Counted from the stretch's first letter, positions 12,846 to 23,418 are shown. The stretch: 64,000 bases of DNA from Helicobacter ganmani (GCF_003364315.1 NZ_NXLS01000006.1:51958-115957), one strand, 5' to 3'. Program-made: numbers and translations. Notes: a model not told the origin generated them from the sequence alone.

Positions 12846-13534
12846 ATTTTTTGCCCTTGTTGCATTTGTTTTAAAAGATTTGTTAAATTTTCGTTATTGT
12901 TTTGCCGCAAAAAGTTTTGTAAAATCAAAATGGCTTCCTCTGGATTCCCCTCCAAATAAGTGCTTTTAGCAAAGATTTCCCAACTTTCAGAGTCTTTTGG
13001 ATTTGCAAGGTTTGCGCGCAGGGCTAAATTTTTGGCACGTGTGTAGTTTTGACTATCCATTGCCGCTCTTGCCTGCATAATTGGGTTTTGCATAGATTTT
13101 TGATTTTGCGCAATGGAAACGGAATCTTTTGTCGTGCTAGTAAGCTTGAATTTCGGTTTGTTGGAGGCTTGATAGTTAGGAATCGCATTAGAATAATTTT
13201 GCAAAGCAAGCGTAGAATCTCGTGTATAATTTGGTTTTTTAGGCTCTAAATTCAAATATTTTGTGGCAACCCAACCCTCTTGAGTGTGCAAAAATCCATT
13301 ATATGTTTCAAAATATTCACATATTTTAGAATTTTGTTGTAACTGATGAATAATTTTTGCTTCCAAACTCGGAGCATTGCGGACATTTAATGTGCTAGAT
13401 TGCACAAAAAAGCATAATTTATTTTGTTTGCTTGGAGTGGTTCTTGAATCTTGTATGGCTTTAAATTCCCCAAAGCTTCCTACTAAGATAAGCATAATTC
13501 CTCCCAATGCGCACAATAAAGCAGTTTTTATCAT
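12842..13534 (-). CDS. Membrane-anchored SH3/TPR protein of the secretion cluster
   Basis: A 230-residue protein. Residues 5-22 are a single hydrophobic N-terminal segment (ALLCALGGIMLILVG), then a bacterial SH3-like domain at about 40-100 (STLNVRNAPSLEAKIIHQL, GWVATKYLNL), and a tetratricopeptide-like region at about 150-225 (ARAAMDSQNYTRAKNLALRA). The start has AAGGAG upstream. Its stop overlaps the ATPase start by 4 bp. SH3b domains often bind peptidoglycan, so a periplasmic adaptor role in the pseudopilus machine is a reasonable inference. It has no name I can assign. Confidence 0.7.
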   Translation of the reverse strand: MIKTALLCALGGIMLILVGSFGEFKAIQDSRTTPSKQNKLCFFVQSSTLNVRNAPSLEAKIIHQLQQNSKICEYFETYNGFLHTQEGWVATKYLNLEPKKPNYTRDSTLALQNYSNAIPNYQASNKPKFKLTSTTKDSVSIAQNQKSMQNPIMQARAAMDSQNYTRAKNLALRANLANPKDSESWEIFAKSTYLEGNPEEAILILQNFLRQNNNENLTNLLKQMQQGQKI

Positions 13535-13621
13535 CTTTGCTCCTTATATTTTAGAATTTATTGGATAAATGCTTGACTTTTGCTTGAATATGCAGTAATT
13601 TTTAGATAATTAAACTTAAAA

Positions 13622-13900
13622 ATGTTTAAAAAATGGGGATTTGTTGGAATGTTTGCAATGGAATCACACACAAAAGCTTTTGCCTTGCTAGAGTTTTTAA
13701 TTTTTATTTTGGTGTTAGGCATATTGGTGTCTGCAATGTTGGGGAGTTTGGCTGTTATTGGGTTAGAAAATTTTAGAATTGTGCAAGATGTGGATATTTA
13801 TAATGTTCCAATTTGTAACAAGATAGTGGAGCATTGCGTTTTTCGTTCTTCTCTTTTGGATTCCACTCTTGTTTATGAGATGAATGCCACGATTCCTTAA
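13622..13900 (+). CDS. Prepilin-like (pseudopilin) protein, small
   Basis: A 92-residue protein with a class III-type signal: basic residues, then KAFALLEFLIFILVLGILV, with Glu at +5 of a likely A/F processing site and a long hydrophobic helix. The usual Gly at -1 is replaced by Ala, which prepilin peptidases tolerate. Alternative starts at 13649 or 13658 would give a shorter leader. The C-terminal part contains two Cys that could form a disulfide. It is divergent from the SH3 gene and starts the second transcription unit of the cluster. Confidence 0.65.
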   Translation: MFKKWGFVGMFAMESHTKAFALLEFLIFILVLGILVSAMLGSLAVIGLENFRIVQDVDIYNVPICNKIVEHCVFRSSLLDSTLVYEMNATIP

Positions 13901-13909
13901 AGGAGAACA

Positions 13910-14752
13910 ATGCGACATGCATGGACTTTAATTGAGATGCTTTTTGCTTTAATTTTGTTAGGAATTTTAGGCGTTTTAGGTGGTTCAACCCTGCTTAGAA
14001 TTTATCAGAATTATCATCATCAAAACGATAGCTTTATTCAAGAAATTCAAGTGCAAAATGCTTTATTGCAGATTAAACGCTTGCTTGAAAATTCTTATTT
14101 AGAAAGCCTTATGCTAAGTAGTGGCGAGGAGATTGGCTCAAACCCCTTGAGTCTTAAAGGTAAGAGTTTAATCTTTTATGAAAAAACGCAAGAATATGTG
14201 GTAATTGGAGATTATTCTCTACCTTGTCTGCACGGCTTTTTTGTGCCAGAGAGTGCCAAAATAAATAATGTTTTAACGCTAGAATTTTTGAGTATAGATT
14301 TGGGTTCTAATGGAGTCTTAAATAAAAAATGCTCTGTTTATCAAAAAGTAAATTTACCGCAAAAAGCACTTTTTGTTACTTCAGATTTCATTGCACCAAG
14401 AGATTTTTATAATTCTAAATTTCAAGGAAAGATTTTAGAGCTTAATGCCAATCAAATCACATTAGAGATTCCACATTTGTTTAAGACTTTTATGCAAGCA
14501 AAAGCTGCAATACCGATAATCCCTAAAATGTATTTTCTGTATTCTATTTCTTCCTTGTCCTTTGGGGATTCTATTTTTTTGGAATCCAAAAGCCAATTAC
14601 AAGGCGTTGTGCGCAATACGCAAGAGATTATCCAAGAGATTGCGGATTTTAAGATTGCTAAAACCGCTTTGGGAATTGCGCTTGAGATTTGTGTTAATGA
14701 TGCAAGAGGAAATCCACATTGCGCGAATACTCTTGTTGTTGAGGTTGAGTAA
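13910..14752 (+). CDS. Prepilin-like (pseudopilin) protein, GspJ-size
   Basis: A 280-residue protein with an N-terminal type IV prepilin motif, HAWTLIEMLFALILLGILG: a short leader, Ala at -1, Glu at +5 and a 20-residue hydrophobic helix. The rest is a globular, beta-rich periplasmic domain. A good AAGGAG lies before the ATG, 9 bp after the previous gene. The stop overlaps the next ATG (TAATG). Size and position are like minor pseudopilins of type II secretion or Cts systems. Confidence 0.72.
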   Translation: MRHAWTLIEMLFALILLGILGVLGGSTLLRIYQNYHHQNDSFIQEIQVQNALLQIKRLLENSYLESLMLSSGEEIGSNPLSLKGKSLIFYEKTQEYVVIGDYSLPCLHGFFVPESAKINNVLTLEFLSIDLGSNGVLNKKCSVYQKVNLPQKALFVTSDFIAPRDFYNSKFQGKILELNANQITLEIPHLFKTFMQAKAAIPIIPKMYFLYSISSLSFGDSIFLESKSQLQGVVRNTQEIIQEIADFKIAKTALGIALEICVNDARGNPHCANTLVVEVE

Positions 14753-15162
14753 TGCGTTGCTATAAACATTCAAGAGGAGTAGTTTTGTTGCCTTTGGCTT
14801 TACTTGTTTTTTTGGGGGCATTTGTCTTGATTTTAGGATTTAAAAATGAATCTTTTAAGAATGATTTAAAATCAATGAATCAGCAGATTTTATGGCTAGA
14901 CTTGTACCTATTAAGCTTTAAAGAGCAGCTAAAAGTAGAACTTCAATCCACAAATCCACCCATTCAAGATTTTATGGTTTTTTCTAGGGTGATTGCGGAG
15001 GATTTTAATTATAAAGCAGTGGTAAAGAGGTTGGAGGGAGATAAAAAGAACCTGGAAGCATTTTATTTCGTGGATATTTTTGGGATTTATCGGGATAGCA
15101 GCAAAGAGTTTTTGCAAGAATTTTCTGTGAGGCGAACTTGGATTTTGAGGTTGCAAATTTGA
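14752..15162 (+). CDS. Small membrane-anchored protein of the pseudopilus operon
   Basis: A 136-residue protein with an N-terminal RGVVLLPLALLVFLGAFVL helix preceded by Arg/Lys residues, and a polar C-terminal region. There is no Glu at the +5 position, so it looks like a PilX/GspK-type anchored component rather than a canonical prepilin. It overlaps the upstream pseudopilin gene by one base. I do not recognise a named family. Confidence 0.6.
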   Translation: MRCYKHSRGVVLLPLALLVFLGAFVLILGFKNESFKNDLKSMNQQILWLDLYLLSFKEQLKVELQSTNPPIQDFMVFSRVIAEDFNYKAVVKRLEGDKKNLEAFYFVDIFGIYRDSSKEFLQEFSVRRTWILRLQI

Positions 15163-15287
15163 ATTATTTGGTTTGCAATAGCAAACATCATCGTATGACA
15201 AATTCGCTTCATTTTATCTTGCTTTTATGGTAATATTTAATTGCAAAATTATTTAAACTAAAAGGTTTTGGGAATTATGGAGATTCA

Positions 15288-16253
15288 ATGTTTTCTCTAA
15301 TTGGTTATTTTTTATTAGCAATCGTGATTTCTTTTTGTTGTTCCGTGCTAGAAGCAGCTTTGCTCTCTGTTACGCCACCTTTTATGGAAAGTTATGCAAA
15401 AACACACCCTAAAAGTGGCAAAATTTTAAAATATCTTAAGGCAAATATTGACAATGCTGTGGGGGCGATTTTGGTTGTCAATACTTTTGCTAACACCGTA
15501 GGCGCAGCAGGGGTTGGTGCGCAGGCAGTGGAGATTTTTGGGCAAGATTGGCAGGGATTTGTTGCTTTGTTTATGACATTGTGTATTTTATATCTTTCTG
15601 AAATTCTACCAAAAACGATTGGCGCAACTTATTGGAAAATGATTGTTTCCCCGATGTCTTATTGTATTTTTGCGCTTTATTGCATAACCTTTCCTTTTGT
15701 TTATATTTCACGTATTATTACGCATCTGTTCAAAAGAAAAGATGCAAACCAAATGAGTCGTGATGAGATTTTGGCGATTATGGATTTAGGGGAAAAAAGT
15801 GGCTCTATTAATGAATTAGAGGGAGATATTTTAGAACATTTGATTTTGCAAAAAACCCTGAAAGTCAAAAATATTATGATGCCAAAAGAGAAAATCTTTG
15901 CCTTACAAGAGGAAATGAGCATAGAGGAATCTTTGAATATTCCTAATGTTCATCGGTATTCTAGGATTCCTTTGTATGCTGATACGATAGACCAAATTCA
16001 TTCTATCGTTTTTAAAAAGAGTATTTTACACGCTAGCCTTGAGAAAAGAGGGAAAGAGGCACTTAAGAAGATTGCAAAGAATATTACAAAGGTAGAATCC
16101 GAAATGGGGTTGCTAGATTTGCTAGAAAAATTTATTTTGCAGAAAGAGCATTTGTTTTTGGTTGTAGATAGTGAGCAAAATATTGTCGGCGTTGTCGCAT
16201 TAGAAGATGTGATTAATGCTGCACTTGGTGTTGGTAATTTGCAGCATCGTTAG
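15288..16253 (+). CDS. CNNM/CBS transporter-like membrane protein, copy 1
   Basis: A 321-residue member of the hemolysin/CorC/CNNM family, implicated in divalent cation (Mg, Co) efflux. Residues 1-150 form the DUF21 domain with three to four helices and the shared segment LSEILPKTIGATYWKM; residues 190-315 hold two CBS domains (NIMMPKEKIFAL; FLVVDSEQNIVGVVALEDV). The C-terminal CorC transporter-associated domain is lacking. GGAGATTCA precedes the ATG. An adjacent paralogue follows 8 bp downstream. Confidence 0.85.
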   Translation: MFSLIGYFLLAIVISFCCSVLEAALLSVTPPFMESYAKTHPKSGKILKYLKANIDNAVGAILVVNTFANTVGAAGVGAQAVEIFGQDWQGFVALFMTLCILYLSEILPKTIGATYWKMIVSPMSYCIFALYCITFPFVYISRIITHLFKRKDANQMSRDEILAIMDLGEKSGSINELEGDILEHLILQKTLKVKNIMMPKEKIFALQEEMSIEESLNIPNVHRYSRIPLYADTIDQIHSIVFKKSILHASLEKRGKEALKKIAKNITKVESEMGLLDLLEKFILQKEHLFLVVDSEQNIVGVVALEDVINAALGVGNLQHR

Positions 16254-16261
16254 GAGATTGT

Positions 16262-17323
16262 ATGATTCTTTTAATTATCTATTGTTTAATTGCGATTGTT
16301 TTTACTTTTTTGTGCTCTATTATGGAATCTGTTTTTTTATCTATCACTCCCTCTTTTGTTGCAAGTTTTGAAAAACAAAATCCAAAAGTAGGTGGTTATC
16401 TGAAATATCTTAAAGAAAATGTAGATGACGCGGAGGGGGCGATTTTGGTATTAAATACCTTTGCAACAACTGCGGCAGCAACAGGAGTTGGAATCCAAGT
16501 CGCAAGCCTTTATGGGCTGAACTATCAGGCATTAGGAGCAAGCATTTTAACTATCGTGCTGATTTATTTCTCTGAAATTCTACCAAAAACGATTGGCGCA
16601 ACTTATTGGAAGATTTTAACACCTTATGTAACTCTAAGCATTCATTACCTTTTGAAAATCGTCTTTCCTTTTGTGATTGTGGCAAAACTGATTACGCGTT
16701 TTGTCAAAACGAGTTCAAGTTTATTTATTGGACGCGATGAGATTCTAGCAGCAAGCCAAATTGGGCATCAAAGTGGCTCAATTTCTAGACGTGAGGAATT
16801 TATTATAGAGAATCTCTTAAAGTTGAAAAATTATCAAGCCATTGATATTCTCACACCTCGCAGTGTAGTGGTTTCGTTGTGTTATAGCGACACAATACAA
16901 AAGGCGTTAAATACGCAAGATATTTATAACTATTCGCAGATTCCTGTCTATGGAGAAAATGTAGATTCTGTGATTGGTATCGTGCATACACAAGATATTT
17001 TGGAGGTGGGCTTAAATAAAGCACAAGAGAGTGTCAATCAACAAACGATTGGCGATTTAATGCGTCCGGTATATGTCGTATCTTTTAATGTTTCCGTGTT
17101 AAATTTGTTAAATCTTTTTATTGCCCAAAAAGAACAGCTCTTTGTCGTGCAAGATAGATATGGGCAATTTTATGGAGTTGTAACGCGTGAAGATGCGATT
17201 GAAACCTTGCTTGGTAAAGAAATTTTAGATGAATTTGACAAAGCGGCAGATATGCAGAAGGTAGCGCAAGAAAATATCAAAAAATATCGCTTGAAATATT
17301 CTGATAAAATTAAAAATATTTAA
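16262..17323 (+). CDS. CNNM/CBS transporter-like membrane protein, copy 2
   Basis: A 353-residue paralogue of the preceding gene with the same DUF21 domain (YFSEILPKTIGATYWKI) and CBS pair (ILTPRSVVVSLCYSD; FVVQDRYGQFYGVVTREDA), and about 35 extra C-terminal residues rich in Lys/Asp. The two are 8 bp apart and very probably form a duplicated operon. They may act as a heterodimer, because CNNM proteins dimerise through DUF21 and CBS domains; that is inference. Confidence 0.85.
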   Translation: MILLIIYCLIAIVFTFLCSIMESVFLSITPSFVASFEKQNPKVGGYLKYLKENVDDAEGAILVLNTFATTAAATGVGIQVASLYGLNYQALGASILTIVLIYFSEILPKTIGATYWKILTPYVTLSIHYLLKIVFPFVIVAKLITRFVKTSSSLFIGRDEILAASQIGHQSGSISRREEFIIENLLKLKNYQAIDILTPRSVVVSLCYSDTIQKALNTQDIYNYSQIPVYGENVDSVIGIVHTQDILEVGLNKAQESVNQQTIGDLMRPVYVVSFNVSVLNLLNLFIAQKEQLFVVQDRYGQFYGVVTREDAIETLLGKEILDEFDKAADMQKVAQENIKKYRLKYSDKIKNI

Positions 17324-17408
17324 AGTTTTGTAAGTAGCCTTCATAAGTATAGGGTAATGTTTGCTTAAGCTTGCCGCAAAGATGGAATCGTAAGAGATTC
17401 CAAGAAGA

Positions 17409-19157
17409 TTAATTTATGGGCGCGTATTGTTCGGTGTAAAGATGCTGTGTCATCACTAGTAAGTCTTTGCTGATTTTGTTTGCGGTGTCAATGTCGTTTA
17501 AGATAGAGGAAACATTTGTCGCATTGATTTTATTATCAAGAATCAGTTTTTCTACCTTATTGATTGCATTGTCATCGGTTTGGTCTAATTGCTGAGAAAC
17601 CTTACGAATGCTCGCAAGAATTAATTGAATATTCTCATCGGAGCTTTTTTCAAGATTCTCAATACTGCGTAAAAGCTCGGCTAAATCAATACGTATTTCA
17701 TTATAAAGCTCCATTAGCGCACCATTAGAAGTTTGTGTCGTGCTTTTTAGATTGCGATAAAGCATTTTGAGTTGATGCACGGATTCTACCGCACGACGCG
17801 CGGCATTTTTGATATGGACAATCTCATTCATCTGTTCTTTGTCGTGGATATGAGTTTGTGCAATCGTTGCAAAGTCAAACATTTTATCAAACAAATATTT
17901 GATATTTTTTTGATAAAAATTATCAAAATCTACATCACGCCGATAAAGTTTTTTCTTCGCAATAATTTCACGGAAAGGTGTGTTGGAATGAATCTCTTTG
18001 CGTGTAAATCCAAGCGCATAGGTAAGAACTAAGAAGCAGTTATCATAGAGATGTTCCATTTCATTGCGCAAGGCTTCAATCGCGGTGTCTGGGTATTCTA
18101 CAATAGAATCGTTTAGGTAAATTGGTTCGTATTCTTTCGCTTTTTTATCCACGATAACTTTTTCAAGGAATTGCACCATTTTGCCAATAAATGGCATCAT
18201 CAGCGCAATGCCGACGAGATTAAACAACGTGTGGAATGCGGTGAGTTGCAAGATGTAATCATTGCTTGCGATTCCAACTTCACTGCAAAAGAATCGCACG
18301 ACAAAAATCATTTGGTGCAAGAAAATCACTGCCACAAGCGCAGTTACACTATTAAAAAGCAAATGCGCTGCTGCAAGTCGCTTGCCTGCAATCGTCGTGC
18401 CAATAGAGCCGATGATTGCCATTACGGTGCTACCTATATTTGAGCCAATCGCAAAACCAAGTGCATTTTCATAGCTCATTTGTCCGGCTGCTAGAATCGT
18501 AATGGCTACGAGCAAACTTGCATTGGAGCTTTGCATTACCACGGTTAAAATAATGCCCACAAGCACAAAAAGTGCTACCCCCTTAATGCCCGGTATTTGC
18601 CCATATTGCGCAATGTCTATAATGTCTTTTAAATCATTAAAGCCGCTTTTGACAAGCGAAATACCCAAAAAGAAAAAACCAATTCCACATAGGATAGAGC
18701 CAAATGCCCTTGCAGTTTTGGAGCTTTGGAAGTTTAGAATCACGCCAAAAACAAGCAAAGGCATAGTAATAGAGGAGATGTCAAATTTTACCCCAGCAAT
18801 CGCAATCACCCAAGCGACAATTGTCGTGCCAACATTCGCACCAAAGATAATCCCAATTCCCTGCCCCAATGTAATAAATCCTGCAGAGAGAAAGGAAATA
18901 GCAAGTACGGAAACAAGTCCGCTACTTTGCATAATCATTGTGGAGATTGCACCAAAAATTAGGCTTTTTGAGGCAGTATTTGCCCATTTTTTTAACACTC
19001 TTTCAATAAAAGTGCTAAAGTTACTAAATCCATTTTTGAGACACATTACTCCAAATAAGAAAATTGCGATTCCAGAACTTGCACCCAAAAAAGAACTAGA
19101 CTCATAGAATAAATACCCTAAAATACCAAAAACAAGAAGCAATATAATATTTCGCAT
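17409..19157 (-). CDS. Na+/phosphate cotransporter (NptA/YjbB type) with PhoU-like domain
   Basis: A 582-residue protein. The N-terminal 340 residues contain the two inverted Na/Pi repeats with signature QSS motifs (MQSSGLVSVLAISFLSAG and MQSSNASLLVAITILAAG) and eight or more helices. Residues 360-575 form a soluble PhoU-like helical bundle (ALRNEMEHLYDN start). The length is normal for the family. It converges with the CNNM pair. No Pho box was recognised upstream. Confidence 0.9.
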   Translation of the reverse strand: MRNIILLLVFGILGYLFYESSSFLGASSGIAIFLFGVMCLKNGFSNFSTFIERVLKKWANTASKSLIFGAISTMIMQSSGLVSVLAISFLSAGFITLGQGIGIIFGANVGTTIVAWVIAIAGVKFDISSITMPLLVFGVILNFQSSKTARAFGSILCGIGFFFLGISLVKSGFNDLKDIIDIAQYGQIPGIKGVALFVLVGIILTVVMQSSNASLLVAITILAAGQMSYENALGFAIGSNIGSTVMAIIGSIGTTIAGKRLAAAHLLFNSVTALVAVIFLHQMIFVVRFFCSEVGIASNDYILQLTAFHTLFNLVGIALMMPFIGKMVQFLEKVIVDKKAKEYEPIYLNDSIVEYPDTAIEALRNEMEHLYDNCFLVLTYALGFTRKEIHSNTPFREIIAKKKLYRRDVDFDNFYQKNIKYLFDKMFDFATIAQTHIHDKEQMNEIVHIKNAARRAVESVHQLKMLYRNLKSTTQTSNGALMELYNEIRIDLAELLRSIENLEKSSDENIQLILASIRKVSQQLDQTDDNAINKVEKLILDNKINATNVSSILNDIDTANKISKDLLVMTQHLYTEQYAPIN

Positions 19158-19596
19158 AATCTTTCCTTGAAATTGTTTGCGTTTGAGAAAAAGTAAAAAG
19201 TTATTTTACGACGATTATTATTAAATTAATATAAGCTTAAATCTAAATAATAAAAAGAAATATAAAATGATTGTGTTATATGTTTTCTCTTGTAATTGCA
19301 TTTCTTGTTGTGTCGTCGCAAGGAAACGTAGATGGTCAAAACAATCTATAATTTGTGGAATCCTCGTAATGTCTCATTGGGAGAGTTTGGAACGAAAAAA
19401 TAATGGCTATCTTACTTTGGCATAAGATTCCTTGAAAAGCATATTTTTCAAGGAATGTATAGAATTTTCTTATGATTTCTAATTAGGAAATTATAGTATA
19501 TACTTATAAAATAATAATTCCTTAGATTAATTTAATGTAAGTTTTATTCTCAAGTAATACAAAGAAAAAGTTTAGTTTTTCACAAAAGGAGTGAAT
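19158..19596. other. Intergenic, no intact gene
   Basis: An AT-rich stretch between the nptA-type gene and a frameshifted ORF. It contains a perfect 12-bp inverted repeat described separately, short ORFs of about 23 codons without support, and a purine-rich AAAGGAG at the end that serves the next gene. No RNA gene was recognised. Confidence 0.4.
19427..19456. terminator. 12-bp perfect hairpin, terminator-like
   Basis: ATTCCTTGAAAA and TTTTCAAGGAAT flank a 6-nt loop. No long T-run follows on either side, and no gene ends immediately before it on the plus strand, so it may be a leftover terminator. Confidence 0.35.
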
Positions 19597-20197
19597 ATGC
19601 CTTATGAATTACTTAAAAATGTAAAAATTTGGTTGTTGGATTCATATTGTAAATCCAATAGTTTTCAGAATGAAAGCTTATTTAAGCCCTTTTGTGTAAA
19701 GTTTTGCGAGCAAGCGTTTGCGGCGAATCTTGAAGCGCAAAAAGGGCTTGGAATTGTTTCCAATGATGTTTGAGGAGAAAAACGCCTATGCGAGTATAGG
19801 TTATGCGTTGTATTCCCTGACGTCTTATGTTTTTAGCGAGAATCCTATCAAATATAAAACAAAAATTAAAGGAGAATCTGAAAAGCAGGATAAAATGGAT
19901 TTTTGGTGTGCAGAAAAAGATTTTAAATTTGAAGCCTATATAGAATCCAAAAAACTATGGTTAAATATTGGTAATGTTAAATGGGAATTTGGTAAATCTT
20001 GTAACATTCTCATAAAAAAAGCATTTGAGCAAATCAAAAGGCTGAAAAGTGCAGGTGTGGATAAAAAGAGTAGCAAATACACAGAGGGTGCAGTTTTTAA
20101 AGTTGTTCTTTTTCAGATTCCAATCGTCTATCACCCTAAATTTAAACCAGAGGACGCGGATTTGGAATCTGCACCGAAGTATTTAGAAAATCTTTAA
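19597..20197 (+). pseudogene. Frameshifted gene of unknown function
   Basis: A first frame from the ATG at 19597 (AAAGGAG upstream) runs for about 58 codons and stops at 19770-19772. A second, overlapping frame continues to 20197 without a credible start of its own. Joined around 19720-19770 they give about 200 residues, with the segment EEKNAYASIGYALYSL following on. No family is recognised. A single indel in the overlap is the simplest cause; sequencing error cannot be excluded. It is flanked by unrelated genes. Confidence 0.5.
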
Positions 20198-20347
20198 TAA
20201 TAGCGTCAGAAAGCATTTCAGGGGCAATATGGGCTTGCTCTTAAGCGTCTTGGATATGCGTCCTTTTGGTGTTTGAGAGGAAGAAGTAGAGTGCAATCCC
20301 TTTAATATTCTTGCTGCTGTGGTAATGCAATAATTATCAAGCGTTAA

Positions 20348-20851
20348 TTATTGTTTGGATTCTACCTTTAAATCCACAATTCTTGCCTTGCCTCTGAAGA
20401 CTTTCAAGGTTACAATCGCTTGATTGTTGGGTTTGGCAAGGAGATTTTGAATTTCTTGCGCCTTTTCTTTTGTAGTGAAGTATTTTTCTATGTTTCTTCC
20501 TAAAGAAAGGCGCGAAAAGTAACTTTTGGGGGCTTTTGTTTTGATATAAAGTTGATTTTTGGGTGGTTTAGTTAGAATCTCTTTAAAGATAAAATTTCCT
20601 TTATCTACTCTTTCAAGACATACGAAAACCTCTGCATTCAATGGAATCTCCGCATATATAGATTTTTTAAGCTTTACCCCATAATCTAGCCATACGAAAT
20701 CTCCTGAAAGTAAATCTCTAGGGTCGTATCCTTTGGCAATGACTTTCACTTCTGTGCCAAAATAGATTGGCAAATAAGCAGAAACAAACATTGCTCCAAT
20801 CAGAATAAATTGCAATGCACACGCAAGAAAAAGCCATTTTGTCCTAAGCAT
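20348..20851 (-). CDS. GDYXXLXY-domain membrane protein
   Basis: A 167-residue protein with one N-terminal helix (WLFLACALQFILIGAMFVSA) and the signature GDFVWLDY inside YDPRDLLSGDFVWLDYGVK. This family is usually encoded next to DUF2157 proteins, as here: it overlaps the stop of the upstream DUF2157 gene by 8 bp. The start at 20851 has AAGGAG 6 nt upstream, which decides against a longer frame opening at 20887. Biochemical role unknown; the domain is probably periplasmic. Confidence 0.8.
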   Translation of the reverse strand: MLRTKWLFLACALQFILIGAMFVSAYLPIYFGTEVKVIAKGYDPRDLLSGDFVWLDYGVKLKKSIYAEIPLNAEVFVCLERVDKGNFIFKEILTKPPKNQLYIKTKAPKSYFSRLSLGRNIEKYFTTKEKAQEIQNLLAKPNNQAIVTLKVFRGKARIVDLKVESKQ

Positions 20852-21980
20852 TTTTTCTCCTTGCAAAAAGAAGTAATCCCAATCCAAAGCACAAGAATAC
20901 TACACTTGCACCAATATAATCTCCCAATAAATCTAAATAACGAATCACTATCAATAACGAAAAAGTAAGTAATCCCAAAATTTTATGATTTTCTTTGATG
21001 AAATGAATGCCTAATAAAAAAGTAAAGAATGAATAAAATCCTTTAAGAATTATTGCGTTTGTTGGATATAAATTGGAATAATTACCAATCAATAAAAGAC
21101 TTATTGTCAAAATGCCTAAAAAATAGTGTTTGAAATACAGATTGATTGCACCCAATAAAATCAATAAGGCAGATAGAGAGATAGAGGAGATTGATAAGAA
21201 TAAATGGTTTGCATCATAACTTAGAGCAATGAAGGTCAAAGCTAGGGCAAAAAAGGCGTAAGATTGGTAAGACTTGAGATGAAAACCTAAAATAATTAAA
21301 GAAAGCCACGCAAAGGTGGATAAATTTAAATTATTCCCCTGAAAGTTGTATAGATATAAGTTTAAAAACACAAAATTCAAAAAAGCAAGGAATCTTGCAG
21401 CATTTAAAGAAAGACAAAAGAGGATTCCGCTTTGCACTATAATCCCAAGCAAAATGAGACAAATAAATAAATGAATGGAGTGATTGTCAAAACTTAAAAA
21501 ATACCATACGCTTGTCAATAGGTAGCCTGTGATAAAGACAGAAAAAGACTTTAAAATAAGGGCAAGAAACAAGACAACACAGCCAACGCTTAAAAAAGCT
21601 AATGCAGTATCCTCACCAAGATGATAGATTTGCGAAAGTAGAGCAATATTTGCAAGTAAAACAAAACCACTTAGGATTCCAAAACCTTGTTGGAATATGG
21701 AATTTTTGGAGTAAAATATTCCCAAATGCGTGGCAAAAAGTGTGGCAAGAAGCAAAAATGTCTTAAGAATATTTGGAATCTGTTCCCAATTATAAGCGAC
21801 AAGCGTCAAAAGAGAAAGCCCTATGAATACAAACGCCAAAGTGATTAAAAGAGGAAAATCCGAATTTTCATCAAAATGATAAAAACCAAAAATTGCTTTT
21901 TCTTGCTCTTTGTTGATAAAACCCTCATTGGCAAGTTTAATGATTTCAGATTTTAGAAAAGATTTTTTGTTGAAAAACAA
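20844..21980 (-). CDS. DUF2157 membrane protein
   Basis: A 378-residue protein. The first 45 residues are a soluble, charged helix pair (IIKLANEGFINKEQEKAIFG) characteristic of DUF2157, followed by roughly 10 to 11 hydrophobic segments. It starts with TTG after AAGGAT. It forms an operon with the GDYXXLXY protein. A TATACT element just upstream is a plausible -10. No function is known to me. Confidence 0.8.
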   Translation of the reverse strand: MFFNKKSFLKSEIIKLANEGFINKEQEKAIFGFYHFDENSDFPLLITLAFVFIGLSLLTLVAYNWEQIPNILKTFLLLATLFATHLGIFYSKNSIFQQGFGILSGFVLLANIALLSQIYHLGEDTALAFLSVGCVVLFLALILKSFSVFITGYLLTSVWYFLSFDNHSIHLFICLILLGIIVQSGILFCLSLNAARFLAFLNFVFLNLYLYNFQGNNLNLSTFAWLSLIILGFHLKSYQSYAFFALALTFIALSYDANHLFLSISSISLSALLILLGAINLYFKHYFLGILTISLLLIGNYSNLYPTNAIILKGFYSFFTFLLGIHFIKENHKILGLLTFSLLIVIRYLDLLGDYIGASVVFLCFGLGLLLFARRKNA

Positions 21981-22055
21981 TTTAAATCCTTAAGTATAAT
22001 AATAAATCTTATTAAATGTTAAGAGTGAAATTATTAAAGATTTTCGTGGCATAAA

Positions 22056-22087
22056 TTTTATGTTTGCAAAAAGTTGCAAACATAAAA
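22056..22087 (-). terminator. Hairpin terminator after ilvC
   Basis: TTTTATGTTTGCAA and its perfect complement lie around a 4-nt AAAG loop, 9 bp beyond the ilvC stop codon. The stem ends in A/T pairs and gives a short U-stretch in the ilvC transcript. Strong symmetry and position support a terminator. Confidence 0.6.
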
Positions 22088-22095
22088 AATATTGG

Positions 22096-23133
<1,038 letters not shown>

Positions 23134-23346
23134 TTAAGTGAAATGTAAGATTTGTGATTATATTGCATTTTTCCTTAGCAGATACTTTGCCGAGTAGAAC
23201 TCATTGGCTTTGGTATAATATATATTTTAATAAATTTTTTTTATTATAATTATTTTTTGTATTTTATTTCATTTATTATTATGTCTATAATCCGTGGCGG
23301 AGAAAATGTTATAATCGCAAAATTATTTATAAAGGATTTAGAAGTG

Positions 23347-23418
23347 ATGCTTTCTTTTTCTTTGTTTTTGGTGTTGCTTTTGATTTTGCTTTTGAAAGTA
23401 TTTTATTGGTTTCGTTGA
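23347..23418 (+). CDS. Possible 23-residue hydrophobic peptide
   Basis: ATG to TGA encodes a peptide that is almost wholly hydrophobic (MLSFSLFLVLLLILLLKV) with a Lys and an Arg near its end. AAAGGA lies 10 nt upstream and TATAAT sits at 23310-23315. It is too short to judge by coding statistics; it could be a membrane peptide or chance. Confidence 0.25.
   Translation: MLSFSLFLVLLLILLLKVFYWFR

Noticed and set aside
18502..19107. 201-codon open frame opposite the Na/Pi gene
   Set aside because: It is a shadow of the strongly supported minus-strand transporter.
19332..19403. 23-codon ORF in the gap before the frameshifted gene
   Set aside because: No ribosome site and no sign of a longer family; probably chance.
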